Below, piece by piece: positions 20,940 to 29,734 of a DNA stretch of 64,000 bases (its first letter is position 1; the number at the start of each line of letters is the position of its first letter). A model generated the notes under the pieces. The model made no database searches. It was not told the origin of the DNA and worked only from the letters and a program-made list of their open reading frames with translations. Both the position numbers and the translations under genes were made by a program. The stretch is from Pseudomonas sp. CAN1 (GTDB lineage: Bacteria > Pseudomonadota > Gammaproteobacteria > Pseudomonadales > Pseudomonadaceae): contig NZ_JASMRU010000004.1 in the NCBI RefSeq assembly GCF_030462585.1, positions 106,293 to 170,292 on the forward strand. Direction: 5' to 3'.

Positions 20940-21197
20940 ATGTCCCCGCAATCCCCCTCCTGGACCCTCCATCAGCTGGAGACCGCCTATCGCCAGGGTT
21001 ACCTGGAAGCCTTGCTGGCGCGCAAACCGCGCCGCCCTCATCACGAAGTCCTGGCAGCCAGCTGGGAAGCCGGCTGGAGAGACGCCAACAATCTCCTGCG
21101 CATGCGCCTGCGCAAGAACGGCGAGGCCGAAGCCAAAGCACCCCGTCCTACGCCGCGACTCACCGCGCAGATCCGCGGCGTGCAGCGCCGCGTCTGA
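20940..21197 (+). CDS. Small basic protein with an RMF-like GY...WxxGW pattern
   Basis: An 85-residue, strongly basic protein. Residues 16-46 (AYRQGYLEALLARKP, then SWEAGWRDA) echo the layout of ribosome modulation factor, in which a GYxAG segment is followed after 20-25 residues by WxxGWReA. The remaining tail is Arg/Lys/Pro-rich. The similarity is short and I treat it as suggestive only. AGGAAAG precedes ATG 20940. The gene sits between gshA and argA, its stop touching the argA stop head to tail on opposite strands. No signal peptide or membrane segment; it is probably a cytosolic nucleic acid- or ribosome-binding protein. Confidence 0.7.
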   Translation: MSPQSPSWTLHQLETAYRQGYLEALLARKPRRPHHEVLAASWEAGWRDANNLLRMRLRKNGEAEAKAPRPTPRLTAQIRGVQRRV

Positions 21198-22496
21198 TCA
21201 AAGGGTCTTTTCGAAGACCTGGGAGTTACGCTGGTAGTTGTACAGCGACGCCCGCGCCGCCGGCAGGCGCTCCACGCTGCTGGGCTGGAAACCGCGCTCG
21301 CGGAACCAGTGGGCGGTGCGCGTGGTAAGCACGTAGAGGGTCTTCAGACCGAGGTTGCGCGCGCGCTGTTCGATGCGCTCCAGCAGGTCGTCGCCGCGTC
21401 CGCCGTGGCGGTACTCCGGATTTACCGCCAGGCAGGCCAGCTCTGCCGAATCCGAGTCGGCGATGGGATACAGCGCCGCGCAGGCGATGATCAGCCCTTC
21501 GCGTTCGACGATGCTGAACTGCTCGATCTCGCGCTCCAGCACCTCGCGCGAACGACGCACCAGGATGCCCTGCTCTTCCAGCGGACGGATCAGCTCCAGC
21601 AAGCCGCCGACGTCCTCGATGCCCGCTTCGCGCAGCTGCTCGAACTGCTCCTGGGCGACCAGGGTGCCGTTGCCGGTGCGGGTGAACAGCTCGCTGAGCA
21701 GCGAGCCGTCCTCGGTGTAGCTGACGATGTGGCTGCGCCGCACGCCGGCGCGGCAAGCCTGGGCCGCGGCGTCCAGTAGTTCGCCCTGGTAGCTCGTGCC
21801 CAGGCGTTCCAGGTGCGCCGGCACCTGCTGCGGGCGCAGCTCGCGCACCAGCTTGCCGGCGTCGTCCATCAGGCCGCGCTCGGCTCCATAAAGGATCAGC
21901 TTGTCCGCGCCCAGGTCGATGGCCGCGCGCATGGCCACGTCCTCGCAGGCGAGGTTGAAGATTTCCCCGGTGGGCGAATAACCCAGCGGCGAGAGCAGCA
22001 CGATGCTGCGCTCGTCGAGCTGGCGGTTGATGCCCTTGCGGTCGATCCGCCGCACTTCGCCGGTGTGGTGGTAATCGATGCCGTCGACCACGCCGATTGG
22101 CCGAGCGGTGACGAAGTTGCCGGCGGTCACGCGCAGGCGCGAGCCCTGCATCGGCGAGGCGGCCATGTCCATGGACAGGCGCGCTTCGATGGAGATGCGC
22201 AGGCTGCCGACGGCGTCGATCACGCAGTCCAGGGTCGGCGCATCGGTGACCCGCAGGCCACGGTGAAAGCGCGGCGCCAGCCCGTGGGAAGCCAGGCGCG
22301 CCTCGATCTGCGGGCGCGAACCGTGCACCAGCACCAGGCGCACGCCGAGGCTGTGCAGCAGCACCAGGTCGTGGACGATATTGCCGAAATTGGGGTCTTC
22401 GACGCCCTCGCCGGGAAGCATCACCACAAAGGTGCAGTCCCGGTGGGAGTTGATGTAGGGCGAGGCGTGGCGCAGCCAGTTGACGTAGTCGTGCAT
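21198..22496 (-). CDS. argA: N-acetylglutamate synthase (amino-acid acetyltransferase)
   Basis: A 432-residue bifunctional-fold enzyme that acetylates glutamate with acetyl-CoA, the first step of arginine synthesis. An N-terminal amino-acid-kinase-like domain (VRLVLVHGSRPQIEARL, about 70-87) provides arginine feedback binding. The C-terminal GNAT domain (NPEYRHGGRGDDLLERIEQ) carries the acetyl-CoA binding Arg/Gly loop and catalysis. ATG 22496 gives the usual MHDYVNWLRHASPYIN start; the 19-codon extension is unlikely. It follows argE in the same direction after 193 bp, so the two arginine genes may share a transcript. Confidence 0.96.
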   Translation of the reverse strand: MHDYVNWLRHASPYINSHRDCTFVVMLPGEGVEDPNFGNIVHDLVLLHSLGVRLVLVHGSRPQIEARLASHGLAPRFHRGLRVTDAPTLDCVIDAVGSLRISIEARLSMDMAASPMQGSRLRVTAGNFVTARPIGVVDGIDYHHTGEVRRIDRKGINRQLDERSIVLLSPLGYSPTGEIFNLACEDVAMRAAIDLGADKLILYGAERGLMDDAGKLVRELRPQQVPAHLERLGTSYQGELLDAAAQACRAGVRRSHIVSYTEDGSLLSELFTRTGNGTLVAQEQFEQLREAGIEDVGGLLELIRPLEEQGILVRRSREVLEREIEQFSIVEREGLIIACAALYPIADSDSAELACLAVNPEYRHGGRGDDLLERIEQRARNLGLKTLYVLTTRTAHWFRERGFQPSSVERLPAARASLYNYQRNSQVFEKTL

Positions 22497-22689
22497 TGCT
22501 TGAAAAGCCTGTCGTTCGAGTGGGCGGAAAGCTGTCGGATGCGGCCGGAGCACGGCCAGGGGCGGCGCGGTTATCGTCGTCGCAGGAACATCGACAGGTT
22601 TCTCCTCTTGGATAGGTTGGGCCCGTTGTCGGGGCGCTCTACAGGCAACTCTTCATCAACAGTTTCACGGGCTGATCAGCGACTGCTGT

Positions 22690-23829
22690 TCACAAGCAAT
22701 AGTGCCGGATCAGTCCGCGCAGCAGTTCCACGGTAGGCTCGATGCGTTCGAGCTCGAGGTGTTCGTCCGGCTGGTGGGCGCAGGCGATGTCGCCAGGGCC
22801 CAGCACCAGGGTCTGGCAGCCGAGCTGCTGAAGATACGGTGCTTCGGTGCCAAAGGCTACCGCTTGTGCCGTGTGCCCGGTCAGACTTTCGGCCAGTCGC
22901 ACCAGCTCGCTCTGCGCCGGCTCCTCGAAGGGCGGCACGGCCGGGAATAGCGGGGCATAGTCGATCTTCACCGCATGACGCTCGGCGAGCGGTTTCAGAC
23001 GTTCGCGGATGGCCTGGCGCAGGACTTCGGGCTGCATGCCCGGCAATGGGCGCAGGTCGAACTCCAGGGCGCACTGGCCGCAGATGCGGTTGGGGTTGTC
23101 GCCGCCGTGGATGCAGCCGAGGTTGAGGGTCGGCTGCGGCACGCTGAACTGCGGGTTGTTGTACTCCTTCTGCCACTCCCCGCGCAGGCCCTGCAGCTCG
23201 CCCATCACCGCCTGCATCGCCTCCAGCGCGCTGCGCCCCAGGCTCGGGTCGGAGGAATGGCCGCTCTGCCCGAGGATGTCGATGCGCTCCATCATCACGC
23301 CCTTGTGCAGGCGGATCGGCTTCAGGTTGGTCGGCTCGCCGATCACCGCCGCGCGCCCCAGCGGCCGCCCGGCTTCGGCCAGGGCGCGGGCGCCGGCCAT
23401 GGAGCTTTCCTCGTCGCAGGTGGCGAGGATGATCAGTGGCTGCTTGAACGGCTGATCGAGCAACGGCAGCAGCGCTTCGATGGCCAGGGCGAAGAAGCCC
23501 TTCATGTCGCAGGAGCCCAGGCCGAACCAGCGCCCGTCGCGCTCGTCCAGGCCCAGCGGGTCGCTTTTCCACAGGGCTTCGTCATAAGGCACGGTATCGG
23601 TGTGCCCGGCCAGCACCAGGCCGCCGGGGCCGCTGCCCAGGGTGGCGACCAGGTTGAACTTGCCCGGCGACACCGGCGGCATCTCGCAGGCGAAGCCCAG
23701 GTCCACCAGCCAGTTGCCCAGCAGCTCGACCACCGGGCGGTTGGACTGGTCCAGCGCAGGCTGGGTGCAGCTCACCGAGGGGATGGCGATCAGCTCGGCG
23801 AAGCGTTGTTTGAGCGGCGGCAACGGCAT
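22690..23829 (-). CDS. argE: Acetylornithine deacetylase
   Basis: A 379-residue M20-family dinuclear zinc hydrolase that removes acetate from N-acetylornithine. Metal and catalytic residues are visible: H76 and D78 in GHTDTVPYD, bridging D108 in GSCDMKGFF, and E140/E141 in TCDEESSMAGA. The lid/dimerisation domain and a C-terminal metal His (ACAHQPDEH) complete it. GGAGAAAG lies before ATG 23829; the longer open frame upstream has no start signal. It is divergent from the CYTH-CHAD gene. Many Pseudomonas also use ArgJ transacetylation, so ArgE may serve an anaplerotic or recycling role. Confidence 0.93.
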   Translation of the reverse strand: MPLPPLKQRFAELIAIPSVSCTQPALDQSNRPVVELLGNWLVDLGFACEMPPVSPGKFNLVATLGSGPGGLVLAGHTDTVPYDEALWKSDPLGLDERDGRWFGLGSCDMKGFFALAIEALLPLLDQPFKQPLIILATCDEESSMAGARALAEAGRPLGRAAVIGEPTNLKPIRLHKGVMMERIDILGQSGHSSDPSLGRSALEAMQAVMGELQGLRGEWQKEYNNPQFSVPQPTLNLGCIHGGDNPNRICGQCALEFDLRPLPGMQPEVLRQAIRERLKPLAERHAVKIDYAPLFPAVPPFEEPAQSELVRLAESLTGHTAQAVAFGTEAPYLQQLGCQTLVLGPGDIACAHQPDEHLELERIEPTVELLRGLIRHYCL

Positions 23830-24016
23830 GGCTTTCTCCAGAAGATGGTCTCCACTATGGACCATGCGGCGGTGCGGTAAAACCTCGCGGCGCCCGGCAG
23901 GAACGCCGAAGTCCTGTAAACTGCATGACTTTGAAGTCTTTTTCGCGTCCGTCGTTCCGTCCTTGCTGCAAGAGGCCGGGAATCCGGGCGCGTCCGCTCT
24001 GACCCGGACCCCCGCC

Positions 24017-25381
24017 ATGCAGAAAGAAACCGAAATCAAATTGCGCGCCAGCCGCGAGACCCTCGAAGCCCTGCGCGAGCATCCCGCGCTGAAGAAGCGC
24101 AACAAATCCGGCTGGGAGCCCCGCGAGCTGTTCAACCAGTACTACGACACCCCGGCCCGCGACCTGGCCCGCGCCCGCGTCGCGCTGCGCATGCGCAAGG
24201 ACGGTGAGCAGTTCATCCAGACCCTGAAGACCCGCGGCCAGAGCGTCGCCGGTCTGTCCGAGCGCAACGAGTGGGACTGGTACCTGGAGAAGAACAAGCT
24301 CGATCTGAAGAAACTCGACGACCAGTGCTGGCCGGCCGCCCTCGCCGACCTGGACAAGAAGAGCCTGAAGCCGATCTTCAGCACCGACTTCACCCGCCAG
24401 CGCGCCGAGATCGCCTGGGGCCGCGGCAAGGCCAAGGTGGTGATCGAAGCCGCGCTGGACCTGGGCAAGGTCGTCGCCGGCAAGCAGGAAGAGGAAATCT
24501 GCGAGCTGGAACTGGAACTGCGCCAGGGCGAGCCCGAGGCGCTGCTGGAGCTGGCCATCGAACTCGCCGCGGACCTGGCGCTGATGCCCTGCGACATCAG
24601 CAAGGCCGAGCGCGGCTACCGCCTGTTCGACCCGGCCAGCTACAGCATCCAGCCCGACACCCAGAAGCTGCTGCACGAAACCCCGCTGGACGGCGCCTTT
24701 GCCGCGCTGTCCTGGTCGCTGCTGGGCAGCAGCCAGCGCCTGGCCGAGCAGTACCGTTTCAATGGCCACTGGAGCCTGCTGGAAAGCTGGCTGCAACAGC
24801 TGGTCGACCTGCGCGCCCTGCTCGGCAGCCTCGGCCAGGCCGTGCCGCGCGCCACCACCCGCGAGCTGCGCGCCGCCCTCGACGCGCTGATCGCCGACTG
24901 GCAGCCGCGCATCGAGCAGGGCCGCCACGACGAATCGGTGCGCCAGCAGATGCCGGCAGTCTTCCGCGAGGAACTGGCCAATCTGCGCTGGGGTCAGTTC
25001 TCCCTGAGTACCTCGCGCTGGCTGCTGGGCAAGGCCTGGACCCTCGAGCGCAACGAGCGCGCCAACCGCCTGGGCGGCGCCGCAGTGGGCAAGTGGCTGC
25101 AGCGCACCCTCGCCGAAGAGGCCCAGGGCATGCCGCTGCAGCGTGCCCAGCACCTGCCCGAAGTACTCGCCGACCAGCTGCCGCGCCTGCAGCGCATGCT
25201 GGTCTGGCTGCGCCTGGCGCGCGGCGTACTGGAGCTGCCGGAAACCGACCGCCTGTATGGCGAACTGGCCAAGCTGCAGGAGCTGCTCGTCACTCCCGAC
25301 GCCGAGGGGCGCCTGGATGCCCTCGCGGCCCAGGCCCATACTGTGCTGACCCTCAAGCCGTGGAAGGCGCTTTTGAAATAA
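24017..25381 (+). CDS. CYTH-CHAD domain inorganic triphosphatase
   Basis: A 454-residue two-domain protein. The N-terminal CYTH domain begins with the ExExK signature ETEIK at residues 4-8, the metal/triphosphate tunnel motif, and has alternating charged strands such as EICELELELRQG. A helical CHAD domain (from about residue 215) is rich in conserved His and Arg and is linked to polyphosphate binding. E. coli YgiF with this layout hydrolyses inorganic triphosphate. The homologue in PAO1 is PA5209 from memory. ATG 24017 was chosen because it places ExExK at the N-terminus; the long upstream frame is antisense to argE. The GspE-like ATPase gene follows 55 bp downstream. Confidence 0.88.
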   Translation: MQKETEIKLRASRETLEALREHPALKKRNKSGWEPRELFNQYYDTPARDLARARVALRMRKDGEQFIQTLKTRGQSVAGLSERNEWDWYLEKNKLDLKKLDDQCWPAALADLDKKSLKPIFSTDFTRQRAEIAWGRGKAKVVIEAALDLGKVVAGKQEEEICELELELRQGEPEALLELAIELAADLALMPCDISKAERGYRLFDPASYSIQPDTQKLLHETPLDGAFAALSWSLLGSSQRLAEQYRFNGHWSLLESWLQQLVDLRALLGSLGQAVPRATTRELRAALDALIADWQPRIEQGRHDESVRQQMPAVFREELANLRWGQFSLSTSRWLLGKAWTLERNERANRLGGAAVGKWLQRTLAEEAQGMPLQRAQHLPEVLADQLPRLQRMLVWLRLARGVLELPETDRLYGELAKLQELLVTPDAEGRLDALAAQAHTVLTLKPWKALLK

Positions 25382-25436
25382 GCTGGGCCGGCATTGTTGC
25401 GGGCCTGCCGGCCCGCCACTGAAACAGGGAGTCCGC

Positions 25437-27221
25437 ATGTCCGTCTTTGCCCCATCCGCCCAGGACCGTCCGCTCGATCTGGGCGATATCCTGCGCGAGC
25501 TGGTCAACCAGGGCCGCGTCGATCAGAACGACGCCGAACAATGCCTGGCGATCCGCCGCAGCGCCGTGAAGAACCAGCAGCACCCGCTGGAATTCCTCGC
25601 CGCGCAGCAGGTCGAGGACCGCCAGCGGCCCGGGCGCAAGCTGGACCTGGACACCCTGGTGAAGTGGCTGGCGGACTATGCCGGTCAACCCTACCTGCGC
25701 ATCGACCCGCTGAAGATCGACGTCGCCGCCCTCACCCCGCTGATGTCCTACGCCTTCGCCCAGCGCCACCACATCCTTGCGGTGGCGGTCGCCCCGGACG
25801 AAGTCACCATCGCCAGCGCCCAGCCCTTCGTGCACGCCTGGGAGAGCAACCTCACCCACGTCCTCAAGCGGCCGATCAAGCGCGTGGTGGCCAACCCGGC
25901 GGACATCCAGCGCTTCACCGTGGAGTTCTACCGCCTCGCCAAGTCGGTCACCGGCGCTACCTCGTCGGACCAGAAGATCAGCGGCGTCGGCAACTTCGAG
26001 CAGCTGCTCAACCTGGGCGCCAGCGACCAGGAGCCCGATGCCAACGACGCGCACATCGTCACCATCGTCGACTGGCTATTCCAGTACGCCTTCCAGCAGC
26101 GCGCCAGCGATATCCATATCGAGCCGCGCCGCGAGCAGGGCACGGTGCGTTTCCGCATCGACGGCGTGCTGCACAACGTCTACCAGTTCCCGCCGCAGGT
26201 CACCATGGCGGTGGTCAGCCGCCTGAAGTCCCTCGGCCGGATGAACGTCGCCGAGAAGCGCAAGCCGCAGGACGGCCGGGTGAAGACCAAGACCCCGGAC
26301 GGCGCCGAGGTGGAACTGCGCCTGTCGACCCTGCCCACCGCCTTCGGCGAGAAGATGGTGATGCGTATATTCGACCCCGAGGTGCTACTCAAGACCTTCG
26401 ACCAGCTCGGCTTCTCGCCCGACGACCTGCGCCGCTGGGAAAGCATGACCAGCCAGCCCAACGGCATCATCCTGGTCACCGGGCCGACCGGCTCGGGCAA
26501 GACCACCACGCTCTACACCACGCTCAAACAACTGGCGACCGACGAGGTGAACCTGTGCACCATCGAGGACCCGATCGAGATGATCGAGCCCTCGTTCAAC
26601 CAGATGCAGGTGCAGCACAACATCGACCTGACCTTCGCCAGCGGCGTGCGCGCCCTGCTGCGCCAGGACCCGGACATCATCATGGTCGGCGAGATCCGCG
26701 ACCTGGAGACCGCCGAGATGGCGATCCAGGCGGCGCTCACCGGCCACCTGGTGCTCTCCACGCTGCACACCAACGACTCGCCCACCGCCATCACCCGTCT
26801 GCTGGAACTGGGCGTGCCGTACTACCTGATCCGCGCCACCGTGCTCGGCGTCATGGCCCAGCGCCTGGTGCGCACCCTGTGCCCGCATTGCAAGGCACCG
26901 ATGGAGCTGCACGAGGAAGACTGGCAGGAAGTCACCCGCCCGTGGAACGCCCCGCTGCCCACCGGCGCACACCAGGCCGTCGGCTGCCTGGAATGCCGCG
27001 ACACCGGCTACCGCGGGCGCGCCGGGGTCTACGAGATCATGCTGCTGAGCGAGTCGCTGAAAGAGCTGATCACCGCCGACACCGACCTCATCCCCCTGCG
27101 CCGCCAGGCCTACAAGGAAGGCATGCGCAGCCTGCGGCTGTCCGGCGCGCAGAAGGTCGCCGCCGGCCTCACCACCATCGAGGAAGTGCTGCGGGTGACG
27201 CCGCAGAGCGAGCAGAAGTAA
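25437..27221 (+). CDS. GspE/PulE/PilB-family secretion ATPase (orphan)
   Basis: A 594-residue AAA-type assembly ATPase of the type II secretion/type IV pilus family. N-terminal GspE/MshEN region, Walker A GPTGSGKTT from residue 349, Asp box, Walker B IIMVGEIRD near 414, His box (HLVLSTLHTNDS) and a tetracysteine zinc site (C482-x2-C485 and C517-x2-C520). All catalytic motifs are intact, so it should be active. No pilin, platform protein (PilC/GspF), secretin or prepilin peptidase gene lies nearby, unlike true T2SS or T4P loci. It corresponds to PAO1 PA5210, annotated as a probable secretion-pathway ATPase (from memory). Confidence 0.92.
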   Translation: MSVFAPSAQDRPLDLGDILRELVNQGRVDQNDAEQCLAIRRSAVKNQQHPLEFLAAQQVEDRQRPGRKLDLDTLVKWLADYAGQPYLRIDPLKIDVAALTPLMSYAFAQRHHILAVAVAPDEVTIASAQPFVHAWESNLTHVLKRPIKRVVANPADIQRFTVEFYRLAKSVTGATSSDQKISGVGNFEQLLNLGASDQEPDANDAHIVTIVDWLFQYAFQQRASDIHIEPRREQGTVRFRIDGVLHNVYQFPPQVTMAVVSRLKSLGRMNVAEKRKPQDGRVKTKTPDGAEVELRLSTLPTAFGEKMVMRIFDPEVLLKTFDQLGFSPDDLRRWESMTSQPNGIILVTGPTGSGKTTTLYTTLKQLATDEVNLCTIEDPIEMIEPSFNQMQVQHNIDLTFASGVRALLRQDPDIIMVGEIRDLETAEMAIQAALTGHLVLSTLHTNDSPTAITRLLELGVPYYLIRATVLGVMAQRLVRTLCPHCKAPMELHEEDWQEVTRPWNAPLPTGAHQAVGCLECRDTGYRGRAGVYEIMLLSESLKELITADTDLIPLRRQAYKEGMRSLRLSGAQKVAAGLTTIEEVLRVTPQSEQK

Positions 27222-27343
27222 GCCGCCCGTCAGTCGCCTGAGGAAAAGTCCGCCGGCGACTGCTGCACTTTCCCGCATGCCCGCCTGGCGTGCCGGTTAA
27301 ACTCGACCCTCACTCAATCCACGCCAGACAAGGAGTCCTCCGC

Positions 27344-28270
27344 ATGGAAATCGGCAGTGTTGCCCTGCTTTTCGTCATCCTCGCCATCGTCATCGTCCTC
27401 ATGGGGTTCAAGGTCGTCCCCCAGGGCTTCGAATGGACCATCGAGCGCTTCGGCCGCTATACCGTCACCCTGAAGCCGGGCCTGAGCATCATCATCCCGG
27501 TGGTCGACCGCGTCGGGCAGAAGATCAACATGATGGAGCGCGTGCTCGACGTGCCGCCGCAGGAGGCGATCAGCGCCGACAACGCCATCGTGCAGATCGA
27601 CGCCGTGTGCTTCTTCCAGGTGGTCGACGCCGCCCGCGCTGCCTATGAGGTGAGCGGGCTGGAAAACGCCGTGCGCAACCTGGTGATGACCAACATCCGC
27701 ACCGTGCTCGGCTCCATGGAGCTGGACCACATGCTCAGCCAGCGCGACGCGATCAACGAGCGCCTGCTGCGCACCGTCGACGAGGCCACCGCGCCCTGGG
27801 GCCTGAAGGTCACCCGCATCGAGATCAAGGACATCAGCCCGCCGGCCGACCTGGTGGAAGCCATGGCCAGCCAGATGAAGGCCGAGCGCCTCAAGCGCGC
27901 ACAAATCCTTGAAGCCGAAGGTCGCCGCGCCGCGGAAATCCTCACCGCCGAGGGCAAGAAGCAGGCGCAGATTCTCGAAGCCGAAGGCCTGCGCCAGTCG
28001 GCCTTCCTCGAATCCGAGGCGCGTGAGCGCCAGGCCGAAGCCGAAGCCAAGGCGACCCAGGTGGTCTCCGAGGCCATCGCCAGCGGCAACGTGCAGGCGA
28101 TCAACTACTTCGTCGCGCAGAAATACGTCGACGCCCTCGGCCAACTGGCCAGCTCCAACAACAGCAAGATCGTGCTGATGCCGCTGGAGGCCAGCCAGGT
28201 GATCGGCGCGGTCGGCGGCATCGGCGAGATCGTCAAGGCCACCTTCGGCGAAACCAAGGGCCGCAGCTAA
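27344..28270 (+). CDS. SPFH/stomatin-like membrane protein (QmcA family)
   Basis: A 308-residue slipin/paraslipin. One N-terminal transmembrane helix (about residues 3-25) is followed by the SPFH/band 7 domain ([20 protein letters not shown]) and a long Ala/Glu-rich coiled coil with repeated EAEGRR/EAEGLR units (about 190-250). These proteins oligomerise into membrane microdomain cages and influence FtsH-type proteolysis. AAGGAGTCCTCC lies just before ATG 27344. It overlaps the NfeD gene by one base (TAATG), a conserved operon of p-stomatin with NfeD. Confidence 0.92.
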   Translation: MEIGSVALLFVILAIVIVLMGFKVVPQGFEWTIERFGRYTVTLKPGLSIIIPVVDRVGQKINMMERVLDVPPQEAISADNAIVQIDAVCFFQVVDAARAAYEVSGLENAVRNLVMTNIRTVLGSMELDHMLSQRDAINERLLRTVDEATAPWGLKVTRIEIKDISPPADLVEAMASQMKAERLKRAQILEAEGRRAAEILTAEGKKQAQILEAEGLRQSAFLESEARERQAEAEAKATQVVSEAIASGNVQAINYFVAQKYVDALGQLASSNNSKIVLMPLEASQVIGAVGGIGEIVKATFGETKGRS

Positions 28271-28719
28271 TGGCCGGCTTTCTCCAGAACCTCGGCTTCT
28301 GGGACTGGCTGGGCCTGGGCATCGTCCTGCTGATCCTGGAAATCTTCGGTGCCGGCGGCTACCTGCTGTGGATCGGCATCGCTGCCGCGCTGACCGGCGT
28401 GCTGGCCTTCCTGCTGCCGGGGCTGGACTGGGTCTGGCAGTGCCTGGCCTTCGGCGTGCTGGCGATCCTCACCGCGCTGTACTGGTGGAACCACCAGCGC
28501 ATCAACAAGCGCGACGCCGTCCCCTCCAGCCTGAACCGCCGCGGCAGCGAGCTGGTCGGCCGGCAGTTCGCCCTGCATGACGCCATCGTCGGCGGCCGCG
28601 GCAAGATTCGCGTCGGCGACAGCGTGTGGCTGGTCAGCGGGCCAGACCTGCCAGCCGGCACGCAGGTGCGCGTGACCGGGCAGGATGGCGTGCTGCTGCT
28701 GGTGGAGCCCATCCTCTAG
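28270..28719 (+). CDS. NfeD-like membrane protein
   Basis: A 149-residue short NfeD (NfeD1b-type). Two or three N-terminal transmembrane helices (to about residue 75) are followed by a cytoplasmic OB-fold domain (LVGRQFALHDAIVGGRGKIRVGD...). It lacks the ClpP-like serine protease domain of long NfeD proteins. Translationally coupled to the stomatin-like gene by a TAATG overlap; the two probably form one membrane complex. E. coli YbbK (QmcA) and YbbJ have the same pairing. The gene is followed by a nested inverted-repeat element. Confidence 0.9.
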   Translation: MAGFLQNLGFWDWLGLGIVLLILEIFGAGGYLLWIGIAAALTGVLAFLLPGLDWVWQCLAFGVLAILTALYWWNHQRINKRDAVPSSLNRRGSELVGRQFALHDAIVGGRGKIRVGDSVWLVSGPDLPAGTQVRVTGQDGVLLLVEPIL

Positions 28720-28721
28720 GA

Positions 28722-28841
28722 GCCCCTCACCCTAACCCTCTCCCAAAGGGAGAGGGGACTGTACGGTATCGGCTGAAATGACAGCGTCAGCCGGCACGAT
28801 CGGCCCCCTCTCCCTCCGGGAGAGGGCTGGGGTGAGGGGAT
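28722..28841. repeat. Nested inverted-repeat element, copy 2
   Basis: Outer ends CCCCTCACCCTAACCC and GGGGTGAGGGG, inner hairpins CCCTCTCCCAAAGGGAGAGG and CCCTCTCCCTCCGGGAGAGG, and a central GCGTCAGCCGGCACG core shared with copy 1 (15185). It lies between the stop of the NfeD gene and the lgt terminator. Confidence 0.8.
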
Positions 28842-28870
28842 AGACTGGCACGGACTATCCAGCCACCCAC

Positions 28871-28899
28871 AAAAAAGCCCGCCAATCGGCGGGCATTTT
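28871..28899 (-). terminator. lgt terminator
   Basis: Leftward hairpin TGCCCGCC GATT GGCGGGC followed by TTTTTT, about 15 bp after the lgt stop. It reads as usable in both directions (A-rich on the other side). Confidence 0.85.
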
Positions 28900-28913
28900 C
28901 ATTGGCGCAAGAC

Positions 28914-29714
28914 TCAGCTCGCTACGGGCTGCGCCGGAGCGCGGCGGTAGGCCCAGACCATCAGCGCGATGCCGCCCAGGACCATCGGCACGCACAGCAC
29001 CTGGCCCATGGTCAGCCAGCCCCAGGCCAGGTAGCCCAGTTGGGCATCTGGTACGCGGACGAACTCGACGATGAAGCGGAAGATGCCGTAGCACAGCACG
29101 AACAGGCCGGACACCGAGGCAGTCGGGCGCGGCTTGCGGGTGAACAGCCAGAGCACGACGAACAGCGCCACGCCTTCCAGCGCGAACTGATAGAGCTGCG
29201 ACGGGTGGCGCGGATACGGGCCGCCGGTGGGGAAGATCATCGCCCAGGGCACGTCGGTCACCTTGCCCCACAGCTCGCCGTTGATGAAGTTGCCGATACG
29301 CCCGGCGCCCAGGCCGATCGGCACCAGCGGAGCGATCAGGTCCATCAGCTGGAAGAAGCTCTTGTTGTTGCGCTTGCCGAACCACCAGGTGGCCAGCATC
29401 ACGCCGATCAGCCCGCCGTGGAACGACATGCCACCCTTCCACACCTCGAAGATCAGCGTCGGGTTGGCGATGTACTCATCCAGGTTGTAGAACAGCACGT
29501 AGCCCAGGCGACCGCCCAGGACCACGCCGCACGCCACCCAGAAGACCAGGTCGGAGAGTTTCTCCTTGGTCCAGGTCGGGTCGAAATCCTTCAGCTTGCG
29601 CGACGCCAGCAGCCAGGCGCCGCCGATGCCGATCAGGTACATCAGGCCGTACCAGTGGATTTTCAGCGGCCCGAGTGCAACGGCAACCGGGTCGATCTGT
29701 GGATAAGGCAGCAT
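28914..29714 (-). CDS. lgt: Prolipoprotein diacylglyceryl transferase
   Basis: A 266-residue inner-membrane enzyme with about seven transmembrane helices that transfers diacylglycerol from phosphatidylglycerol to the lipobox Cys of prolipoproteins. Key residues are present: His99 in SFHGG, Arg139 and Asn142 in [12 protein letters not shown] (the Lgt signature), and a C-terminal Arg in [11 protein letters not shown]. Essential in most Gram-negatives. ATG 29714. A TauE/SafE permease lies 20 bp upstream in the same direction, so the two may be co-transcribed. In PAO1 lgt is PA0341. Confidence 0.97.
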   Translation of the reverse strand: MLPYPQIDPVAVALGPLKIHWYGLMYLIGIGGAWLLASRKLKDFDPTWTKEKLSDLVFWVACGVVLGGRLGYVLFYNLDEYIANPTLIFEVWKGGMSFHGGLIGVMLATWWFGKRNNKSFFQLMDLIAPLVPIGLGAGRIGNFINGELWGKVTDVPWAMIFPTGGPYPRHPSQLYQFALEGVALFVVLWLFTRKPRPTASVSGLFVLCYGIFRFIVEFVRVPDAQLGYLAWGWLTMGQVLCVPMVLGGIALMVWAYRRAPAQPVAS

Positions 29715-29734
29715 CCGCTTCTCCTAGCAGGAAC

